A stretch of DNA of 64,000 nucleotides, from positions 5,304,501-5,368,500 of the forward strand of contig NC_030811.1 in assembly GCF_001704415.2 (NCBI RefSeq), in the 5' to 3' direction. Source of the DNA: Capra hircus (taxonomy: Eukaryota > Chordata > Mammalia > Artiodactyla > Bovidae). The notes under the pieces are model-generated. The model did not search any database, was not told the origin of the DNA, and saw nothing but the letters and a program-made list of their open reading frames with translations. The stretch's first letter is position 1. Each line of letters starts with the position of its first letter. Below, one piece after another: positions 58,351 to 64,000 of the stretch. Made by a program: the position numbers and the translations under genes.

Positions 58351-58828
58351 CTCTAGCTAAATTAAAATAGAGGCAAAGATGAAGGACTTGCCAGGTTATG
58401 GTGTTAGAAAATTGACTCATATAGTTTGTGAAACAAAGAGGGTAACATTAAAGGAGAAGTGAGTCTGCAGTCAAAGTGATTAGAAAATGTGGGAAGTGAC
58501 CTGGAGAAAGTCTCTTGAGAAACAGCCTCATAAACGCAACTAGAAGCCCTAACAATGAGGTTATTCTCACATTTAAAAATATATTTTCCAAGACTAATGT
58601 CCAAGGAAAATGACCTTCTTCTCAAACTATAAAACTATAGACAGAAGCCCTTGGATAAATATTTTATATATGAATTTGGCAGACCTTGACTTTTTCTGGG
58701 CTATCCCACAGTGCTCGTATTCTGATCGTCGATCAACATGCATCTCATTCCTGGGAATCATGTTTACATTTTAAAGCTGGACAGCTGAAACCCAGGGGTA
58801 TGTGGTATTCTGCACTGGGATGAGACGC
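58351..58828. other. Unique intron sequence
   Basis: No gene recognised. Confidence 0.4.
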
Positions 58829-58832
58829 TCAG

Positions 58833-60289
58833 TTCAGTTCAGGTCAGTCACTGTCGTGTCCGACTCTGTGACCTCATGAACCGCAGCACGCCAGGCCTCC
58901 CTGTCCATCACCAACTCCCAGAGTCCACCCAAACCCATGTCCATCTAGTCGATGATGCCATCCAACCATCTCATCCTCTGTCCTCCCCTTCTCCTCCTGC
59001 CCTCAATCTTTCCCAGCATCAGGGTCTTTTCAAATGAGTCAGCTCTCCGCATCAGGTGGCCAAAGTATTGGAGTTTCAGCTTCAACATCAGTCCCTCCAA
59101 TGAACACCCAGGACTGATCTCCTTTAGGATGGACTGGTTGCATCTCCTTGCAGTCCAAGGGACTCTCAAGAGTCTTCTCCAACACCACAGTTCAAAAGCA
59201 TCAATTCTTCGGTGCTCAGCTTTCTTTATTCTCCAACTCTCACATCCATTCATGACTACTGGAAAAACCATAGCCTTGACTAGATGGACCTTTGTTGGCA
59301 AAGTAATGTCTCTGCTTTTTAATATGCTGTCTAGGTTGGTCATAACTTTCCTTCCAAGGCGTAAGTGTCTTTTAGTTTCATGGCTGCAATAACCAACCAC
59401 AGTGATTTTGGAGCCCAGAAAAATAAAGTCAGCCACTCTTTCCACTGTTTCCCCATCTATTTTCCATGAAGTGATGGGACCAGATGCCATGATCTTCATT
59501 TTCTGAATGTTGAGCTTTAAGCCAACTTTTTCACTCTCCTCTTTCACTTTCATCAAGAGGCTTTTTAGTTCCTCTTCACTTTCTGCCATAAGGGTGGTGT
59601 CATCTGCATATCTGAGGTTATTGATATTTCTCCCGGCAATCTTGATACCAGCTTGTGCTTCTTCCAGCCCAGCGTTTCTCATGATGTACTCTGCATAGAA
59701 GTTAAATAAACAGGGTGACAATATACAGCCTTGACGTACTCCTTTTCCTACTTGTAACCAGTCTGTTGTTCCATGTCCAGTTCCAACTGTTCCTTCCTGA
59801 CCTGCATACAGGTTTCTCAAGAGGCAGGTCGGGTGCTCTGATATTCCCGTCTCTTTCAGAATTTTTCCAGAGTTTATAGTGATCCACACAGCCAAAGGCT
59901 TTGGCATAGTCAGTAAAGCAGAAACAGATGTTTTTCTGGAACTCTCTTGCTTTTTCCATGATCCAGCGGATGTTGGCAATTTGATCTCTGGTTCCTCTGC
60001 CTTTTCTAAAACCAGCTTGAACATCAGGAAGTTCATGGTTCACATATTGCTGAAGCCTGGCTTGGAGAATTTTGAGCATTACTTTACTAGTGTGTGAGAT
60101 GAGTGCAATTGTGCGGTAGTTTGAGCATTCTTTGGTGTTGCCTTTCTTTGGGATTAGAATGAAAACTGACCTTTTCCAGTCCTGTGGCCACTGCTGAGTT
60201 TCCCAAATTTGCTGACATATCAAGTGCAGCACTTTCACAGAATCATCTTTTAGGATTTGAAATAGCTCAACTGGAATTCCATCACCTCC
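58833..60289 (-). mobile_element. BovB LINE, RT half
   Basis: Overlapping minus-strand frames 60295-59702 and 60036-58945 are joined by frameshifts. Motif A reads DYAKAFGCVDH (the second Asp position replaced by Gly). Motif C YADDTTLMAES is intact. The C-terminus runs to MRWLDGIID before the tail. Confidence 0.95.
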
Positions 60290-60465
60290 TTTCAATTAAA
60301 GAAACAAAACCTACCACATTCTATTATTACAGACTTTTAGAAACAAGATAAACAATGAAATGTTTCTCTTCATTAAGCTTGAGAAATCAAAGTAATAATC
60401 TCTGCAGGCTTCCCCCTGCTCCCAGTACCTCTATGGTATTTTTCCATTACCAGAAGAATTCTCAC

Positions 60466-60715
60466 CGGATAGGTGTAGTGGGTCCTTCCGGTCCCTCTAT
60501 CTCATAAGAGAGAACATGATCCCATTTAAATTCCAGATGCCAGTTGAAAGCTCCCCTCACAATAGGAGAGGGCTGGTATTCCAGGGTCATGTAATCAATG
60601 ACATCTATCAGAGGACACACCACCATTTTGGGGTCCTTGGCAATGGCATTCAGCAAGGGTTCCAGCCAGACTTTATTCACTTCACAGTGGCTATCCAGAA
60701 ACACTAGAACGTCCC
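60466..60715 (-). CDS. GALNTL5: GALNTL5 coding exon (DSH catalytic motif)
   Basis: A 250 bp exon between the acceptor TTGCCTCTGCAG and the donor GTGAGA. It starts with the last two bases of a Gly codon and ends CG|G in Arg. It reads GDVLVFLDSHCEVNKVWLEP, LLNAIAKDPKMVVCPLIDVI, then VRGAFNWHLEFKWDHVLSYE and GPEGPTTPIR. DSH is the DxH metal-binding motif of GT27 enzymes and FNW the following conserved block. The KVWLEPLL and PLIDVID wording distinguishes it from GALNT11 and fits GALNTL5. The previous exon is not in the window. Confidence 0.96.
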
Positions 60716-60825
60716 CTGCAGAGGCAAAAACAGGCAAGTGTTAGCCCCTGTGTAGGAAACACCCGACAACACGAATCAAGGTTCAGTGTAACAAGTATTT
60801 ATCCAACACTTATTATGAAAAAAAA

Positions 60826-61027
60826 AGTGAAGTTGCTCAGTCGTGTCCGACTCTTTGTGACCCCATAGACTGTAGCCCACCAGGTTCCTCTGTCCATGGG
60901 ATTTCCCAGGCAAGAATACTGGAGTGGGTTGCCATTTCCCTCTCCAGGGGATCTTCCCAACCCAGGGATTGAACCAGGGTCCCCCACATTGTAGGCAGAC
61001 ACTTTACCGTCTGAGCCACCAGAGAAG
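60826..61027 (-). mobile_element. Bov-tA SINE
   Basis: GTGAAGTTGCTCAGTCGTGT to GTCTGAGCCACCAGAGAAG. Confidence 0.93.
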
Positions 61028-61149
61028 TTTGACTATTAAGGTGCTTTCAGTGTCCCTGGGAGGAGGCAAGAAATGTATATTTGATACTGTATCAAAAATG
61101 CAGGACAGTGTGTGCCATAGATATTCAGAAGGAGCTAGTGACTGCGGGT

Positions 61150-61495
61150 TAATGCTGCAATCCCTAACCTCTTTTGGCACCAGGGATCAGTTTTGTGAAT
61201 TTGGGGAAGACAAGGTTCCCATAGACCAAGGGTGGGGTGAGGATGGTTTCAGGACGACTCTCATAAGGAACATACAGCCTGGATCCCTCGCATGCACAGG
61301 TAACCATTCGCGCTTCCATGAGAATCTAACACGGCCACTGATCTGACAGGGGGAGAGGCCCAGCGATGGGGTGCAGCTGTGAATGCAGGCGAATCTCCGC
61401 TCACTCGCCCACCTCCTGCCAAGCAGCCCCATTCCTGACAGGCTATGGACCACTACCTGTCCATGGCCCAGGGGTTGGGAACCCTTGATCTGTTT
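61150..61495 (+). mobile_element. hAT-like DNA transposon relic
   Basis: The left end CAATCCCTAACCTCTTTTGG and the right end CAGGGGTTGGGAACCC form a degenerate inverted repeat. Between them are CACCAGGGATCAGTTTTGTG and GGGTGGGGTGAGGATGGTTTC. The family name is not certain. Confidence 0.5.
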
Positions 61496-61810
61496 GCTCT
61501 CTCACCCAAACACACTGCCTGTGCAAACGCTGCCATCAGAAGAGAGACTAACACAGACGCAGATGTCCTTGGTTCCGCAGCCCTTCTTCCTCCCTTTTGA
61601 TTCCCTTGTGAGAAGCCAACATCAGTTCATTTCTTTTCCCCCCAGGATGTTTCTGGTTTTGCCATACGGATGTCTGAGGATGCGCTGAGCCCCCCAACAC
61701 CGGATATAATTCATATCAAGTTCCTCTCACCAGGCTTTAGCAAGCAGCTTTATTCAAAAATCCTAATTCTGACAATGTGACTGAAGGTAGCTGAGTTCTC
61801 TTCAGCTCAG

Positions 61811-63307
61811 TTCAGTTCAGTTCAGTCGCTCAGTCGTGTCTGACTCTTTGTGACCCCATGAATTGCAGCACGCCAGGCCTCCCTGTCCATCACCAACTCC
61901 CGGAGTTCACTCAGACTCACGTCTATTGAGTCGGTGATGCCATCCAGCCATCTCATCCTCTGTCATCCCCTTCTCTTCCTGCCGTCAATCTCTCCCAGCA
62001 TCAGAGTCTTTTCCAATGAGTCAACTCTTCGCATGAGGTGGCCAAAGTACTGGAGCTTCAGCTTTAGCATCATTCCTTCCAAAGAACACCCAGGGCTGAT
62101 CTCCTTCAGGATGGACTGGTTGGATCTCCTTGCAGTCCAAGGGACTCTCAAGAGTCTTCTCCAACACCACAGTTCAAAAGCATCAATTCTTCAGCGCTAA
62201 GCTTTCTTCACAGTCCAACTCTCACTACTGCAAAAACCATAGCCTTGACTAGATGGACCTTTGTTGGCAAACTAATGTCTCTTCTTTTGAATATGCTATC
62301 TAGGTTGGTCATAACTTTCCTTCCAAGGAGTAAGCGTCTTTTAATTTCATGGTTGCAATCACCATCTGCAGTGATTTTGGAGTCCCCAAAAATAGTCTAA
62401 CACCGTTTCCACTGTTTCCCCATCTATTTCCCATGAAGTGATGGGACCGGATGCCATGATTTTCATTTTCTAAATGTTGAGCTTTAAGCCAACTTTTTTA
62501 CTCTGCTCTTTCACTTTCATCAAGAGGCTTTTTAGTTCCTCTTCACTTTCTGCCCTAAGGGTGGTGTCATCTGCATATCTGAGGTTATTGATATTTCTCC
62601 CAGCAATCTTGACTCCACCTTGTGCTTCTTCCAGCCCAGGGTTTCTCATGATGTACTCTGCATATAAGTTAAATAAGCAGGGTGACAATATACAGCCCTG
62701 ACGCACTCCTTTTCCTATTTGAAACCAGTCTGTTGTTCCATGTCCAGTTCTAACTGTTGCTTCCTGGCCTGCATACAGGTTTCTCAAGAGGCACGTCAGG
62801 TGGTCTGATATTCCCATCTCTTTCAGAATTTTCCACAGTTTATTGTGATCCATACAGTCAAAGGCTTTGGCATAGTCAGTAAAGCAGAAACAGATGTTTT
62901 TCTGGAACTCTCTTGCTTTTTCCATGATCCAGCGGATGTTGGCAATTTGATCTCTGGTTCCTTTGCCTTTTCTAAAACCAGCTTGAACATCAGGAAGTTC
63001 ACGGTTCACGTATTGCTGAAGCCTGGCTTGGAGAATTTTGAGCATTACTTTACTAGCATGTGAGATGAGTGCAATTGTGCGGTAGTTTGAGCATTCTTTG
63101 GCGTTGCCTTTCTTTGGGATTAGAATGAAAACTGACCTTTTCCAGTCCTGTGGCCACTGCTGAGTTTTCCAAATTTGCTGGCATATTGAGTGCAGCACTT
63201 TCACAGCATCATCTTTCAGGATTTGAAATAGCTCAACTGGAATTCCATCACCTCCACTAGCTTTGTTGGTAGTGATGCTTTCTAAGGCCCACTTGACTTC
63301 ACATTCC
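61811..63307 (-). mobile_element. BovB LINE, RT half
   Basis: The minus-strand ORF 63204-62470 (244 codons) holds the RT fingers (DWKRSVFILIPKKGNAKECS), motif A FCFTDYAKAFDCMDH and motif C YADDTTLRAES. A small deletion in the C-terminal region (near 62225, CTCTCACTACTGC) breaks the frame. TTCAG tail at left, three units. Confidence 0.95.
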
Positions 63308-63361
63308 TTACTGCTTCTCAGATATATATTTCAAAATTTCTTTATGGTACTGTGTCAGACC

Positions 63362-63490
63362 TGCAAGAAGGCATGGCAATCCACTCCAGTATTCTTGCCT
63401 GGAGAATCCGCATGGACAGAGGAACCTGGTGGGTACAGTCCATGGGGTCAGAAAGAGTCAGACACGACTGGGCCACTGAGCACGCTGTAT
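63362..63490 (+). mobile_element. BOV-A SINE, 3' half
   Basis: CACTCCAGTATTCTTGCCTG to CAGACACGACTGGGCCACTG. Confidence 0.88.
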
Positions 63491-63697
63491 CAGACAACTC
63501 ACTCTGGAATATAATATCTGTTATATTCATGCCTCGATCAAAACTGAGCTAAAAAGAACCCTGTTTTTAAACATACATAGCTTTTTTTCAGTCAACACTT
63601 TGCATTTTTCATTAAAATAGCTTCTATGACATTACATCACACAAACATTTAAAAAATCACACCAGCTAATTTGATAGGTGAAAAATACCATCTGGTT

Positions 63698-63898
63698 CTC
63701 CAAAGAAGATATGCAAATAGCCAATGAGCACATGAAAAGATGTGCGACGCCATTCATCTTTAAGGAAACTCAAGTTAAAACAGTGAGGTACCACTGCATA
63801 CCACTTCACATCTATCAGAGTTAAAACAAAAAAGAGAAAATAGTAACTGTTGGGAGGGTGTGGGAAAATCGGAACTCTCATACGTTGCTGTGTGGCGT
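63698..63898 (+). mobile_element. L1 ORF2 C-terminal fragment
   Basis: CAAAGAAGATATGCAAATAG, AAATGAGGTACCACT-like and GGGAGGGTGTGGGAAAATC are conserved L1 segments in order. Confidence 0.75.
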
Positions 63899-63902
63899 GG
63901 TA

Positions 63903-64000
63903 AGTCAGTTCAGTCGTGTCCCACTCTCTGCTACCCTACAGGCCGTAGCCCACCAGGCTCCTCTGTCCATGGGATTCTCCAGGCAAGAATACTGGAGTGA
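63903..64000 (-). mobile_element. Bov-tA/BOV-A SINE running off the window
   Basis: AGTCAGTTCAGTCGTGTCCC to GAATACTGGAGTGA; the head lies beyond the window edge. Confidence 0.9.

Larger units (their letters stand above)
42779..64000 (-). other. GALNTL5: GALNTL5 gene, 3' part
   Basis: Four coding exons with consistent phases run from 60715 to the stop at 42891. They cover the second half of the GT27 catalytic domain. The gene ends after that domain, without the C-terminal ricin-type lectin domain of ordinary GALNTs, as known for human GALNTL5 (testis-expressed). The exons upstream of the DSH motif (anchor, stem and the first half of the domain) must lie right of 64000. The tandem position beside GALNT11 and the shared splice pattern fit an origin by gene duplication. 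Confidence 0.92.

Overview
This is nuclear genomic DNA from a ruminant, most likely a bovid. The evidence is the very high density of BovB (RTE-type) LINEs, of Bov-tA/BOV-A SINEs that share the BovB 3' end, and of the tRNA-derived SINEs whose heads read GGGACTTCCCTGG, together with ruminant-type retroviral LTRs. The species cannot be fixed from the window alone. There is no bacterial, phage or organellar content. About half of the window is recognisable transposon sequence.

Two host genes lie head to tail on the minus strand, both in the polypeptide N-acetylgalactosaminyltransferase (GALNT) family. From right to left, the 3' half of GALNTL5 is carried by four coding exons (60715-60466, 58098-57981, 46504-46355 and 43046-42891, the last with the stop codon). 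About 8.4 kb of intergenic DNA follows. Next comes a CpG-island promoter and noncoding first exon for GALNT11 (about 34.5 to 34.2 kb), a 27.8 kb first intron, exon 2 with the start codon and membrane anchor (6400-6074), and exon 3 (1433-1310). The rest of GALNT11 lies left of the window and the 5' exons of GALNTL5 lie right of it. The order GALNTL5 then GALNT11 on one strand matches human 7q36.1. All splice sites were read directly and their phases join correctly.

The remainder is intronic and intergenic sequence filled by mobile elements: eight long BovB copies, all on the minus strand (the sense strand of the genes), several short BovB copies on the plus strand, about thirty Bov-tA/BOV-A SINEs, about ten other tRNA-SINEs, L1 and HAL1-like pieces, four retroviral or MaLR LTRs, a dead mariner transposon, and old mammalian relics (MIR, L2, MER5A, MER20). 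Several are nested, with target-site duplications visible. The clearest case is a Bov-tA SINE split by a BovB that is itself split by a 1,645 bp solo LTR (37608-41408).

I found no previously undescribed biological system. The most useful observations are the nested insertion histories, a sense-strand length bias of BovB, two tiny upstream ORFs directly preceding the GALNT11 start codon, a 33 bp minisatellite, and a catalytically intact-looking GALNTL5 fragment that ends without a lectin domain.
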